This document shows, one piece after another, positions 30,016 to 39,044 of a stretch of DNA of 64,000 bases; within the stretch, counting starts at the first letter, position 1; every line of letters starts with the position of its first letter. Source of the DNA: Methylotenera sp. G11 (GTDB lineage Bacteria; Pseudomonadota; Gammaproteobacteria; Burkholderiales; Methylophilaceae); contig NZ_JUHH01000001.1 in NCBI RefSeq assembly GCF_000799735.1, positions 434,001-498,000 on the forward strand, read 5' to 3'. A program made the position numbers and the translations under genes. The notes under the pieces were generated by a model. The model saw only the letters and a program-made list of their open reading frames with translations, was not told where the DNA came from and made no database searches.

Positions 30016-31512
30016 TCACACATAAGCCGATGCTGAGGGGATTCTGGCACGGGCAACCTGCCCCATCTGCACTGTTTTGATGGTGTTCCATAGCATCAGT
30101 ATCATGCCGGATGAATACATCAGGCCGCCGGTCATACGGATCACGTAGAATGGATGCATCGCTTTTACAGATTCAACAAAGGTATAGGTCAGGGTGCCGT
30201 CATCGTTCATCGCACGCCACATCAGGCCAGCCGTCACGCCGGATATCCACATTGCGGAGATGTACAGCACTACGCCGATTGTCGCCATCCAGAAGTGCAC
30301 TTCAATGGCCTTCTTGCTGTACATCTGTTTCAGGCCCCACAGGCGTGGTGTCAGGAAGTACAGTGAACCCATGGATACGAAACCAACCCAGCCTAAAGCG
30401 CCTGAGTGCACGTGGCCGATGGTCCAGTCTGTAAAGTGTGAAAGCGAGTTAACGGTTTTAATCGCCATCATCGGGCCTTCAAACGTGCTCATGCCGTAGA
30501 AAGACAGGGAAACGATCATGAAGCGCAGGATCGGGTCATCGCGCAGTTTGTGCCATGCGCCGGACAAGGTCATCAAGCCGTTGATCATGCCGCCCCAGCT
30601 TGGTGCCAGCAGGATCAGTGACAGCACCATGCCGACTGATTGTGTCCAGTCAGGCAGTGCGGTGTAGTGCAGGTGGTGTGAACCCGCCCACATGTAAGTG
30701 AAGATCAGGCCCCAGAAGTGCACGATAGACAAACGGTATGAGTACACCGGGCGCTCTGCCTGTTTAGGTACGAAGTAGTACATCATGCCCAGGAAACCTG
30801 CCGTCAGCATAAAGCCAATCACGTTGTGGCCATACCACCATTGAATCATGGCATCCTGAACACCGGCATACGCTGAGTAGGATTTAAGCCACCCAGCCGG
30901 GATCTCCATGCTGTTGATGAAATGCAGAATTGCCAGGACAATGATATAAGCACCATAAAACCAGTTTGCAACATAGATGTGCTTTACTTTTCTGGCTTTG
31001 ATGGTGCCGAAAAACACCTTGGCGTATAAAACCCAGACCAGAAACAGCAATATGTCGATGGGCCACTCAAGCTCGGCGTACTCTTTTCCGGATGTATAGC
31101 CAAGAGGCAGCGTAATGATTGCAGCGGCAATCACGGCCTGGTAGCCCCAGAACGTGTAGCGAGCCAGCAGCGGGAAGGCCAGCCTGGTTTGGCTGGTGCG
31201 CTGCACGACATAGTAAGACGTTGCAAACAGTGTGCAGCCGCCAAAAGCGAATACCACCAGGTTGACATGTAATGGCCTTAATCTGCCAAAGCTAGTCCAC
31301 GGCAAGCCAAGGTTTAATTCAGGATTGACAAGCTGGGCAGCAACAATGACCCCCATCAGGGTGCCGACCACGCCCCAGATGATCGCCATGATTGTGAATC
31401 GACGGACTACATAGTCATCGTAGAATCCTGAAGACTGTGCGTTAGGTCTTGAGCTTGGAGGTTCAGTATTGGCGGGAAAAGCCGGGGGTGATTTTAAATC
31501 GCTAGTGTTCAT
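30016..31512 (-). CDS. ccoN: cbb3-type cytochrome c oxidase subunit I (orphan CcoN)
   Basis: 498 residues, 12 or so membrane segments, after a polar N-terminal tail of about 35. Haem-copper oxidase ligands are in place: the low-spin haem His in [16 protein letters not shown], the CuB His in WYGHNVIGF and [12 protein letters not shown], and the active-site Tyr of cbb3 enzymes in [13 protein letters not shown]; the last haem His pair is in [14 protein letters not shown]. These features separate it from NorB. The usual ccoO, ccoQ and ccoP partners are absent: the neighbours are the haemless globin gene and a divergent lysR. Orphan CcoN subunits are known in Pseudomonas aeruginosa, where they exchange into the oxidase and alter its tolerance to nitrite and cyanide. 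A similar role is inferred here. Confidence 0.9.
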   Translation of the reverse strand: MNTSDLKSPPAFPANTEPPSSRPNAQSSGFYDDYVVRRFTIMAIIWGVVGTLMGVIVAAQLVNPELNLGLPWTSFGRLRPLHVNLVVFAFGGCTLFATSYYVVQRTSQTRLAFPLLARYTFWGYQAVIAAAIITLPLGYTSGKEYAELEWPIDILLFLVWVLYAKVFFGTIKARKVKHIYVANWFYGAYIIVLAILHFINSMEIPAGWLKSYSAYAGVQDAMIQWWYGHNVIGFMLTAGFLGMMYYFVPKQAERPVYSYRLSIVHFWGLIFTYMWAGSHHLHYTALPDWTQSVGMVLSLILLAPSWGGMINGLMTLSGAWHKLRDDPILRFMIVSLSFYGMSTFEGPMMAIKTVNSLSHFTDWTIGHVHSGALGWVGFVSMGSLYFLTPRLWGLKQMYSKKAIEVHFWMATIGVVLYISAMWISGVTAGLMWRAMNDDGTLTYTFVESVKAMHPFYVIRMTGGLMYSSGMILMLWNTIKTVQMGQVARARIPSASAYV

Positions 31513-31985
31513 TGCATTTATCTCTATCTAAAACTTAGAATTTTCAGAAGCTGATACTAGAGAGAGTAATAAATGTTTTTGTATAATTCGAATCTGAAAC
31601 TACACAACAAGCTGATGCAGCAAATGGACGCTGCCGGACTTACCTTCATCGGCCTTAATACTTAAGCCGTACCATTGGCGTTAGAACACTATCGCTACTC
31701 ACTAAATCAAGCATCAGTATGAGATTAAAGCCGGATCATGACTAATGAAATTTAATAGTTTTTAAATTCATAAATTTTGATATAAATAATTATTGATCTT
31801 CAATACGGAGCATGTGCTCAAGAAGGATAATGCATTTATCCTGAAGGCATAAAACCGTTGCAGGTAAATATAATTAAACCCGTCAGGTAATTTGTCCATT
31901 CTTTTAAACAATTGAGATCCAGAAAAAAACAAATCATTCACAATGCAATACAATATGCATTCAATGCATAAAAATTGATACCAAT
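31513..31985. promoter_or_regulatory. Divergent ccoN/lysR control region with inverted repeats
   Basis: 473 bases without a gene. It contains three perfect inverted repeats: GAGCA-TG-TGCTC (31808-31819), AGGATAA-N5-TTATCCT (31824-31842) and ATGCATT-C-AATGCAT (31955-31969); the last ends 17 bases before the lysR start. ATGCA also occurs at 31943, so three copies lie within 26 bases. These are good candidate sites for the LysR protein and for regulators of ccoN. No FNR box (TTGAT-N4-ATCAA) was found. Confidence 0.5.
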
Positions 31986-32834
31986 ATGGATATAAATTTA
32001 ATCCGCACTTTTATAGAAATAACGAAAACCGGCAGTTTTATCAGCGCTGCGGAACGTTTGCATGTTACGCAGACTACGGTAACGGCCAGGATTCATATTT
32101 TAGAAGAGCAGCTTAAATGCCGGCTGTTTGTCCGTAACCGCAGCGGCGCAAATCTTACTGAAAACGGCAAGCATTTTATTTCGCACGCCACCCAGCTGAT
32201 ACAGGTATGGGAAGCCGCGAGAAGAGACTTGCCTTTGCCTGAAGGTAATAAAGTATCGATTACCATAGGCGGTGAGTTTAGCTTATGGAACCCATTAATG
32301 CTTGCCTGGCTCAACAAACTCAGGAAGATTCAATCTGACGTAGCCATTCATGTTGAGATTGGCGAGTCGCATACGCTGCATCAAAAGCTTGAAAGCGGTT
32401 TGATCGATATTATTCTGGTTCATCGTCCGGAATATTGGGCCGGTATGCAGGTTGAACAGGTTTTAGAAGAAAAGCTGGTGATGGTGCGCTGCCCTTCCAA
32501 ACCTGAACCCTACGTGTACATAGACTGGGGGAAGGAATTCCGCCAGCAGCATGATGCGGCATTGCCACATCTCGCCAAAACCAATCTGGTCATTAATTTT
32601 GGCCCTCTGGCATTGTTCTATTTGCAGAATAATGGCGGCAGCGGTTATTTCAGGACGCGAGTGGTCCAGGCGCCGCTGCAGGAAGGAACGCTGGAGCTGG
32701 TACCTCAGGCGCCGGAGTTTTCGTATCCGGTGTATCTCATATACCCTCGTGACAAACACAACCTGGCAACATCCGGCGCCCTGGAAATTTTAAAAGAGAC
32801 GCTCAGCGATGAGATCAGCTGGTCCCAGTACTGA
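31986..32834 (+). CDS. LysR-family transcriptional regulator
   Basis: 282 residues. N-terminal winged helix-turn-helix (MDINLIRTFIEITKTGSFISAAERLHVTQTTVTARI, LEEQLKCRLFVR) followed by a periplasmic-binding-like effector domain (about 90-280). It is divergent from ccoN and 159 bases upstream of the efflux operon in the same direction, so it most likely controls the efflux genes, its own promoter, or ccoN. A perfect palindrome directly upstream may be its autoregulatory site. The inducer is unknown. Confidence 0.9.
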   Translation: MDINLIRTFIEITKTGSFISAAERLHVTQTTVTARIHILEEQLKCRLFVRNRSGANLTENGKHFISHATQLIQVWEAARRDLPLPEGNKVSITIGGEFSLWNPLMLAWLNKLRKIQSDVAIHVEIGESHTLHQKLESGLIDIILVHRPEYWAGMQVEQVLEEKLVMVRCPSKPEPYVYIDWGKEFRQQHDAALPHLAKTNLVINFGPLALFYLQNNGGSGYFRTRVVQAPLQEGTLELVPQAPEFSYPVYLIYPRDKHNLATSGALEILKETLSDEISWSQY

Positions 32835-32898
32835 ACATCACACTTGGTTGATGGGTTAAATAATTTATATATTAAAAATTCTGATATAAAAACCTTAA

Positions 32899-32917
32899 AT
32901 TATTCATTATAAATAAT
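32899..32917 (+). promoter_or_regulatory. Inverted repeat upstream of the efflux operon
   Basis: ATTATT-N7-AATAAT within the AT-rich 159-base gap between lysR and the MFS gene, 77 bases before the start. A possible LysR-type site; no clear -35/-10 pair was fixed. Confidence 0.3.
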
Positions 32918-32993
32918 CATCGATTCTTTCTATACTTGCGGCCGATATAGCCAAGTGCAGCCCGGCTGACTTAAACACCAGAAGATTGTAACG

Positions 32994-34580
32994 ATGATTA
33001 AATGGGAACGCTGTTCCACTGAACTCCCAACCACTCAATTTTTAATATTAAATATTGCTCTAGGTTTTGGACATTTCATAACGATACTGAATGCGGGCGC
33101 ATACCTGCCTATGCTTCCGTACGTTGCAGGCAGTATTGGCGAAGGCTTGCCTTACGTTGTCTGGGGGCAAAGCAATTACTTTGCGGCGATGGGGGCGGCA
33201 TTCCTGATTGCCCGCCCGTTAATGCGCAGGTTCGGCGCAGTCAATACAGCTTTGATCGCATATATATTATTCGCCTTGTCTTGCCTGTTCGTTTTATTAA
33301 CGACCTCAATGTACCCGCTGATGACGGCAGCCAGAACATTACAGGGCTTTTCCGCCGGTTTAAGCCTGTCGCCCTCGCTATCGATTCTATTGATGCATTA
33401 TAAGAAGCCCAAGCAGCATATCGCCGTAGCATTATGGGGCATCGCGGCATTTACGCCATTCTCCATCGGCCCTGCCCTTGGCGGTTTCTTTGCGTATGTC
33501 CTTGGTGACTGGCGCTTGCTTTTTGCCATATCAGCATGTCTGATCACGATGGTTGCAGCGGTCATCTGGCTATTGCACAGGAAAAGCGTTGATGGGCTGG
33601 ATAGCGCCTACCCTATCCAGTCTCATTTATTTCTATTTTCATTATTTGCGATAGCCTGTATCGCACTGCAGGAGTTCTTCAATATAGGGCTGATTTCGGC
33701 CCTTACCAGTCGCGAAGATGAGTTGTGGCTGGCAGCGGCAATATTCTGTTTATTTTCTGCATTATTCTGGTTCAAGAACAACAGTGTCGAATATCCGCTG
33801 TTGAATTTCAAGGTTTTCAAATACCCCAATTACGCTTTTGGCCTGATGGTGCTGTGCCTTGCTTTCATGGCGCTGCAGAGCTCTATCGTCCAGTACCTGA
33901 TCAGGCTGCAATTGGTTGAAGGCTATACCGCCTGGCATGCCGGCCTGCTGTTTTTGCCTATTTTTGTTTTTTCAAAACCCCTCAATATTCTGGCGCAGTA
34001 TTTCATACACCACGGCTATGACCCCAGGGTTCTGGCATGTATTTCATGCTTTGGTTTTGCATTGAGTTTTTGGTGGATGAGTACCTATACCCGCCCTGCG
34101 CCCTGGGAAAGCCTGCTGTTGCCTCAGTTTTTAGAAGGTGCTGCAATGGGGCTGCTTTTAATTTCGATGACTACGATTGCATTAGGCAACGTACCGCCAG
34201 AGGAGCAGTTACATGCTGTAGACATACTGAATACTTTCAGGAATTTATCAGCCGGACTTGCAATCACTTTGTCTGACATAGGCTGGGATCATTACCTGGC
34301 GTATGTGAAAAACCACATGACTTTCCAGGGCAGCATTGCTAAAGAAGCCCTCAGCGCACATTTTTATGAATTGGGGTTTGCAGAACCTGCGGTGCAGCAT
34401 CTGTTGCGCCTGAAAGTGAACTCCGTGAGTGGGCTGCTTACGCTTAATGCCATGTTTTATACGCTGGCACTCATCTTTATTGTATTGGGCGCTGCTGTCT
34501 GGTGGGCCAGCCCCAGACACATCGTACATAAATCCACGGTGCAGGATAGTGTTGTCGAGAGTTTAGGAGAAGAGCCTTGA
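32994..34580 (+). CDS. MFS drug efflux transporter, DHA2 (EmrB/QacA) type
   Basis: 528 residues with about 14 membrane segments, the DHA2 topology. The motif-A region after segment 2 reads ARPLMRRFGAVNT, and segment 5 holds the antiporter-like ALWGIAAFTPFSIGPALGGFF. It pumps substrates across the inner membrane by proton antiport. Downstream are an outer-membrane channel gene (TTGA overlap) and a HlyD-type adaptor gene, giving a complete tripartite pump. The substrate is unknown. Confidence 0.9.
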   Translation: MIKWERCSTELPTTQFLILNIALGFGHFITILNAGAYLPMLPYVAGSIGEGLPYVVWGQSNYFAAMGAAFLIARPLMRRFGAVNTALIAYILFALSCLFVLLTTSMYPLMTAARTLQGFSAGLSLSPSLSILLMHYKKPKQHIAVALWGIAAFTPFSIGPALGGFFAYVLGDWRLLFAISACLITMVAAVIWLLHRKSVDGLDSAYPIQSHLFLFSLFAIACIALQEFFNIGLISALTSREDELWLAAAIFCLFSALFWFKNNSVEYPLLNFKVFKYPNYAFGLMVLCLAFMALQSSIVQYLIRLQLVEGYTAWHAGLLFLPIFVFSKPLNILAQYFIHHGYDPRVLACISCFGFALSFWWMSTYTRPAPWESLLLPQFLEGAAMGLLLISMTTIALGNVPPEEQLHAVDILNTFRNLSAGLAITLSDIGWDHYLAYVKNHMTFQGSIAKEALSAHFYELGFAEPAVQHLLRLKVNSVSGLLTLNAMFYTLALIFIVLGAAVWWASPRHIVHKSTVQDSVVESLGEEP

Positions 34581-36016
34581 GTTACCGGCGCAGTACTTTG
34601 GCGGTTTTGCTGCTGACATTGGTTTCCGGATGCGTGCCGGCTATCAAAGACCATGCTGAAAGAATCAAGGAGGTGAAAATTCCTGCGCATCTCATCACTT
34701 CCAACAGCGCAGTAAGCAATGATGAAGCTGAAATAAACACGAATGAATGGTGGAAGGTTTTTAACAACGATGAATTAGAAGGCTTGATAAAATTAGCGCA
34801 AAAAGGCAACCCATCCATCGCGGAAGCTAACAGCCGGCTTGAGATTGCCCAGGCAGAATTAAGGCAATCAAGATCCGTTCAATTACCCAGGGTAGATGCT
34901 GCCGCAGCCGTGACAAGTCTGCATTATTCGAATAACGGTGATCATGGGATTTATAACGGGCAAACCAATATTATCGGCGTGGCAAACCCGTTGATTGTTA
35001 ATTATCGCCCTGACTTTTTCGGAAAAGATAAAGAAATCATTGCCAGTGCTGCTGCACATGCGGAAGTACATAAAGCGCTATTGAAAGGCAGCTTAATTAC
35101 GCTTCGGCAGTCAGTGATCAAGACTTATTTTGCCCTGGTCACGGCGAATGAGCTGGTCAAGGCCCAATTGGATATCATCGAAGCAGCAAAAGAGGTCGAA
35201 GCTGTCAGGATCAATGCGGTACAGGCCGGGTTGCAACCGGCTTCTGCTGTTCTGCCGTCACGGTTATATCTTGGTCAGACCAATGCAGGCCTATCACTTA
35301 TCAAGCAGCGTAAAGGCGCTCTGCAATATGCATTGCTGCACCTGTTAGGCAGGAGCCCTGACCAGGCCATTGAATTGCGGCAGAATGAATTGTCCATACC
35401 GCAGCGTTTGCCGGTCCCGGCAACGATTAATCTTGATTCCATTTCAAGGCGGCCGGAAATACAGGCTGCATTATGGCGCATCCGCTATAGCTCACATATG
35501 GAGAAAGCAGCTCAAAAAGACTTTTATCCCAACATCAATTTACGGGCGTTGCTGGGATTCAACAGCTTGGGCTTGGCCAATCTTTTCGATTCACAAAGCC
35601 TGTCTTATGCAGCCGGGCCTGCACTGAGTTTGCCCATATTCAATCATCATGAGCTTGAGAGCAGGTTTGATGCGGCAGCGGCGGCTTATGATGCCGCAGT
35701 GTTTGCCTACAACCAATCGGTACTGAATGCCGCTAAAGAAGTTGCCACTCATCTTGAAAACCTTGAAAACACTAAAAGTATATTGGCGTCGCAAGTACTG
35801 ATCCTTGAAAGCCGCACGGCTTATGCGGAATCCATGCACGCAGAATTTAATAGCGGAGTTAACGATAAATTAGCTTACCTGGAAGCATTGATTAACAAGC
35901 AGCGAGCATACGCAGATTACCTGCAGGCGCGATTGGATTGGTTATGTGCAATTACAGATATGGCAACTGCATTAGATGGCGAATTACAGGAAACAGGAAA
36001 TGACCTCCAAAACTAA
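34577..36016 (+). CDS. Outer-membrane efflux lipoprotein, NodT/TolC-like
   Basis: 479 residues. TTG start at 34577 that overlaps the MFS stop (TTGA), with AGGAG upstream, a case of translational coupling. Signal peptide with lipobox LVSGC (Cys at about 19). The rest is the repeated OEP helical fold: WWKVFNNDELEGLI, GNPSIAEANSRLEIAQAEL and the C-terminal half starting near SISRRPEIQAALWRIR. It forms the outer-membrane tunnel of the tripartite pump. Confidence 0.92.
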   Translation: MSYRRSTLAVLLLTLVSGCVPAIKDHAERIKEVKIPAHLITSNSAVSNDEAEINTNEWWKVFNNDELEGLIKLAQKGNPSIAEANSRLEIAQAELRQSRSVQLPRVDAAAAVTSLHYSNNGDHGIYNGQTNIIGVANPLIVNYRPDFFGKDKEIIASAAAHAEVHKALLKGSLITLRQSVIKTYFALVTANELVKAQLDIIEAAKEVEAVRINAVQAGLQPASAVLPSRLYLGQTNAGLSLIKQRKGALQYALLHLLGRSPDQAIELRQNELSIPQRLPVPATINLDSISRRPEIQAALWRIRYSSHMEKAAQKDFYPNINLRALLGFNSLGLANLFDSQSLSYAAGPALSLPIFNHHELESRFDAAAAAYDAAVFAYNQSVLNAAKEVATHLENLENTKSILASQVLILESRTAYAESMHAEFNSGVNDKLAYLEALINKQRAYADYLQARLDWLCAITDMATALDGELQETGNDLQN

Positions 36017-37136
36017 AGACAGATACCGCAGGACACATTTATTACTGGCACTGATTATATTGGGATCGCTGGCAGGAATCTCTTATTGGCAATTATTCTG
36101 GGGTGGCAATATCGATTGTGACGATGCTTATGTTGCTGGGAACATTATCCCGGTGCATGCCTTGGTTCCTGGTGTTGTGACCGATATTTATGCAGATAAC
36201 TCCATGTATGTGAATGCCAATCAGGTGCTGATCAGGCAAGAGCGTCATCTGGCAAAGCAGCGCATGGATAAATCTGCATCCGCATTGGCTGAAACCATAC
36301 GTTTCACACGCAGCCAGTATGTACAGGTACGGCAAGCAGACGCTGCAATCGCAAGCCTTTATGCGCAGCGTGAAAAAATAGAAGATAATTTGTCACGTTA
36401 CATCAAAGCTGAATCCGGTGGTGCAGCCTCTGCCCAGAAAGTGGCCGACACAACGGCCGACATTGCCATTATCAACAAAGATATAGAAGCCGCACGCGCC
36501 AATCGCCAGAAATACCTGGCGCTTACCGGCAAATCGCAAGTGCTTGACCACCCTTCAGTGCAGAAGCTTAAAGCAGAATTCATCGAAAACTATATTCTGT
36601 ATAAGCGTTCGGATATTGCCTCACCTGTTGCCGGCTATGTCGCTAACCGTCGCGTTCAGGTAGGGCAGTCTCTGGCAAGCGGGCAACTGCTTATGAATAT
36701 CATCCCGCTCGACGGACTGTGGATTACGGCAAATATTAAAGAAACTGATATGCATCGGGTGCAGGCCGGGCAGGATGTGATTGTAAATGCAGGCATGTAC
36801 GGCAATAGCGTAACCTACCATGGCAAGGTGCTGGGTATAGAGCCTGCCGGTGGCAGCACATTCAGCCTTTTTCCGCCGGAAAATACCACGGGCAATTACA
36901 TACACATTGTAGAACGCGTTCCGGTACGTATCAGCTTGTCTCAGCAAGACCTTGTGAAACATCCTTTGCGGCCGGGGCTCTCGGTACGGGTCAAGATTAC
37001 CGGAAAAACAAACTCAGGTGCCGAGAGTTTAATTTCGCAGGTAACGGTTGATAACCCGAGTTTCTCAACCACGATTTTCGAAAACGAGATGAAAGGCGCT
37101 TTATCTGCAGCACAAGCGATTATGAATAAAAACTAA
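36000..37136 (+). CDS. HlyD/EmrA-family periplasmic adaptor
   Basis: 378 residues from the ATG at 36000, preceded by AGGAAA; it overlaps the end of the previous gene by 17 bases. One N-terminal membrane segment (about 15-35), then the lipoyl-like half-motif DDAYVAGNIIPVHALVPGVVTDIY, a helical hairpin (about 80-195) and the second half SPVAGYVANRRVQVGQ, followed by the beta barrel with WITANIKETDM. This is the EmrA layout. It links the MFS pump to the outer-membrane channel. Confidence 0.93.
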   Translation: MTSKTKDRYRRTHLLLALIILGSLAGISYWQLFWGGNIDCDDAYVAGNIIPVHALVPGVVTDIYADNSMYVNANQVLIRQERHLAKQRMDKSASALAETIRFTRSQYVQVRQADAAIASLYAQREKIEDNLSRYIKAESGGAASAQKVADTTADIAIINKDIEAARANRQKYLALTGKSQVLDHPSVQKLKAEFIENYILYKRSDIASPVAGYVANRRVQVGQSLASGQLLMNIIPLDGLWITANIKETDMHRVQAGQDVIVNAGMYGNSVTYHGKVLGIEPAGGSTFSLFPPENTTGNYIHIVERVPVRISLSQQDLVKHPLRPGLSVRVKITGKTNSGAESLISQVTVDNPSFSTTIFENEMKGALSAAQAIMNKN

Positions 37137-37219
37137 TGGTTCTGCATTTTTAACGCTATTTAATTTCAACCGGATATAAAACATTTTGTTATCACCAGAG
37201 ACCCAATTGTGAGCATAAT

Positions 37220-37242
37220 ATGTTGCATATAATATACAACAT
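37220..37242 (+). promoter_or_regulatory. NsrR-type operator at nsrR
   Basis: An 11-1-11 inverted repeat, half sites ATGTTGCATAT and ATGTTGTATAT (second on the other strand), one mismatch between halves. The 11-1-11 layout and the core TGCAT match the known NsrR operator form. It ends 16 bases before the nsrR start, which implies autoregulation. Confidence 0.75.
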
Positions 37243-37258
37243 ATATAAAATACTTTTT

Positions 37259-37702
37259 ATGCAGATCACAAAATTTACTGACCTTGGGTTAAGGGTTCTG
37301 ATGTACCTCTCGCATGAGGTGGATGGTTCCGTTGTTACTATCCAGGAGATTGCGCAGCAATTTAATGTGCCTAAAAATCACCTTGTAAAAGTGGTTACCA
37401 GGCTGAATAAATTAAACTGGATTTCTACTACCCGCGGCAGAACCGGTGGGCTAAAGCTTGGTGCCAATGCCAATCAGCTGAAATTAGGCAACATCCTGAA
37501 AGAGCTGGAAAACAAAACAACTCTGATTAATTGTAATGAGCCGCCATGCGCTTTGACTGGCCGCTGCAATTTAAAAGAGATTCTGGATCACGGACTGAAC
37601 AATTTTTATGAGGAAATGAATAAATACACCTTAAAGAGCATTGTAGATAAGAAAACTCAATTAGCGGTAATTGAATTACACCAGCGTTACGCTATTGGGT
37701 AA
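37259..37702 (+). CDS. nsrR: Nitric-oxide-responsive Rrf2 repressor NsrR
   Basis: 147 residues from the ATG at 37259 (MQITKFTDLGLRVLMYLS, the usual Rrf2 opening). The longer reading from 37220 starts inside the operator and is rejected. Winged helix (about 1-65) with the recognition region IQEIAQQFNVPKNHLVKVVTRL, and the Fe-S ligands C-x4-C-x5-C in NCNEPPCALTGRCNL, the spacing of NsrR. NO breaks the cluster and releases DNA. Divided from hmp by a terminator, each with its own operator. Confidence 0.94.
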   Translation: MQITKFTDLGLRVLMYLSHEVDGSVVTIQEIAQQFNVPKNHLVKVVTRLNKLNWISTTRGRTGGLKLGANANQLKLGNILKELENKTTLINCNEPPCALTGRCNLKEILDHGLNNFYEEMNKYTLKSIVDKKTQLAVIELHQRYAIG

Positions 37703-37741
37703 CCGCATTTACTTTTAACCAGCAGCAGGAAGTTTTAGCAG

Positions 37742-37764
37742 ACACTCACCCGAGTGTTTTTTTT
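37742..37764 (+). terminator. Rho-independent terminator after nsrR
   Basis: ACACTC - ACCC - GAGTGT followed by eight Ts. It separates nsrR from hmp, so hmp needs its own promoter in the 40 bases that follow. Confidence 0.9.
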
Positions 37765-37772
37765 GAAGTTAT

Positions 37773-37795
37773 ATGTTGCATTTTATATGCAACTT
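37773..37795 (+). promoter_or_regulatory. NsrR-type operator at hmp
   Basis: An 11-1-11 inverted repeat, halves ATGTTGCATTT and AAGTTGCATAT (other strand). It ends one base before the AGGAG ribosome site of hmp, so it must cover the promoter or transcription start; TTATAT at 37783-37788 inside it could be the -10 box. Confidence 0.78.
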
Positions 37796-37806
37796 TAGGA
37801 GATTTT

Positions 37807-39006
37807 ATGCTATCAATATCAGCAAAGCCATACATAGATGCCAGCGTGCCCGTACTCAGGCAGCATGGACTCGCAATTACGACATTGTTTTATAAAAACA
37901 TGTTCGAAGCCCACCCCGAACTCATGAACCTATTCAATATGGGAAACCAGGCTAATGGTTCTCAACAGCAGTCGCTGGCAGCCGCAGTATTCGCTTATGC
38001 GGCCAATATCGATAATACGGAAGCATTAAAACCGGTGGTGGAAAGGATCGTGCATAAGCATGTTTCTGTCGGCATCAAACCTGAGCATTACCCTATCGTT
38101 GGACATCATTTAATTGGCGCGATTAAAGGCGTGCTTGGTGATGCGGCAACACCTGAGCTGATCGAGGCCTGGGAGGAAGCGTATGGCCTATTAGCGGATG
38201 CATTGATTACCACTGAAGCCTTACTCTACAAGCAGAATAACCAGCAGCCGGATGAATGGATCAAGCTTAAAGTAACAGAGAAACTGCATCAGACGGACAA
38301 TGTGGTTTCATTTACCTTGCGCGCAGATGATCAGACCAAATTACCTGCTTTTAAGCCTGGCCAGTATATAAGTGTGGCTGTGCATATTGAAGAATTGAAC
38401 TTGAGGCAGATCAGGCAATATAGTTTGTCTGATTCACCGCAAAAAAATACACTCAGGATCACGGTGAAACGGGAAGGCGGAGATGAATATAAACCTCAGG
38501 GTAATGTATCAAACTGGCTGCATCAGCACACAAGGGTTGGCAGCACCATTAACGTCAGCTTCCCATGTGGAAACTTTACGCCTGATATTCAGGATCCGCG
38601 CCCTATCGCTTTGGTTTCCGCAGGTGTAGGCATTACACCGATGATTTCAATATTGAATGATATTGCAGTTACCAATCCGGGCAGGAAAGTGATGTTTGCA
38701 CACGCAGCCCGCAATATCGCCAGCGTTGCACACATTGATGAGATACAGAGCGCAAAAGGTAAACTGGAGAATCTGGAAACGGTTTTCTTTCTGAATGAGT
38801 CAAAAAAACAGCATATTGACGAAAGGGAAGGACGCATGGATTTAAGCAGCCATATCACGCCGGAGTTCAGGGATGGCATCTATTACATATGTGGACCACA
38901 GTCGTTTATGGATGATCAGCGTGATGCCTTGATCGAATTGGGCATTCATCAAAACAATATTCATAGGGAAGTATTTGGCCCAGAAAGTCTTAATCACTTA
39001 ATTTAA
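37807..39006 (+). CDS. hmp: Flavohaemoglobin, nitric oxide dioxygenase
   Basis: 399 residues, the usual Hmp length. Globin domain (1-140) with Tyr29 (B10), Gln53 (E7), proximal His85 (F8), Tyr95 and Glu137, all intact. FAD domain (about 150-255) with RQYSLSD, and NAD domain (about 265-395) with SAGVGITPM, ICGPQSFM and EVFGPE. It oxidises NO to nitrate with O2 and NAD(P)H in the cytoplasm. Under an NsrR-type operator. Its globin domain is the close paralogue of the haemless globin at 29396. Confidence 0.97.
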   Translation: MLSISAKPYIDASVPVLRQHGLAITTLFYKNMFEAHPELMNLFNMGNQANGSQQQSLAAAVFAYAANIDNTEALKPVVERIVHKHVSVGIKPEHYPIVGHHLIGAIKGVLGDAATPELIEAWEEAYGLLADALITTEALLYKQNNQQPDEWIKLKVTEKLHQTDNVVSFTLRADDQTKLPAFKPGQYISVAVHIEELNLRQIRQYSLSDSPQKNTLRITVKREGGDEYKPQGNVSNWLHQHTRVGSTINVSFPCGNFTPDIQDPRPIALVSAGVGITPMISILNDIAVTNPGRKVMFAHAARNIASVAHIDEIQSAKGKLENLETVFFLNESKKQHIDEREGRMDLSSHITPEFRDGIYYICGPQSFMDDQRDALIELGIHQNNIHREVFGPESLNHLI

Positions 39007-39012
39007 ACGCTG

Positions 39013-39044
39013 CTGGCGGACATCCAATATCGAATGTCCGCCAG
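39013..39044 (+). other. Strong hairpin after hmp
   Basis: An 11-base perfect stem (CTGGCGGACAT / ATGTCCGCCAG) with a 10-base loop starts seven bases after the hmp stop. There is no T run after it, so it is either a poor terminator or a 3'-end stabiliser. Confidence 0.6.

Noticed and set aside
30016-31512. norB, nitric oxide reductase
   Set aside because: The gene has the cbb3 Tyr and the [11 protein letters not shown] signature of CcoN, and lacks the NorB glutamates; norC is absent.
31955-31969. Palindrome ATGCATT-C-AATGCAT as an NsrR operator
   Set aside because: The spacing between the TGCAT cores is two bases shorter than in the 11-1-11 sites upstream of nsrR and hmp.
37220-37258. Earlier start of nsrR at 37220
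   Set aside because: It would begin inside the operator and add 13 residues not found in Rrf2 proteins; MQITKF at 37259 is the family start.
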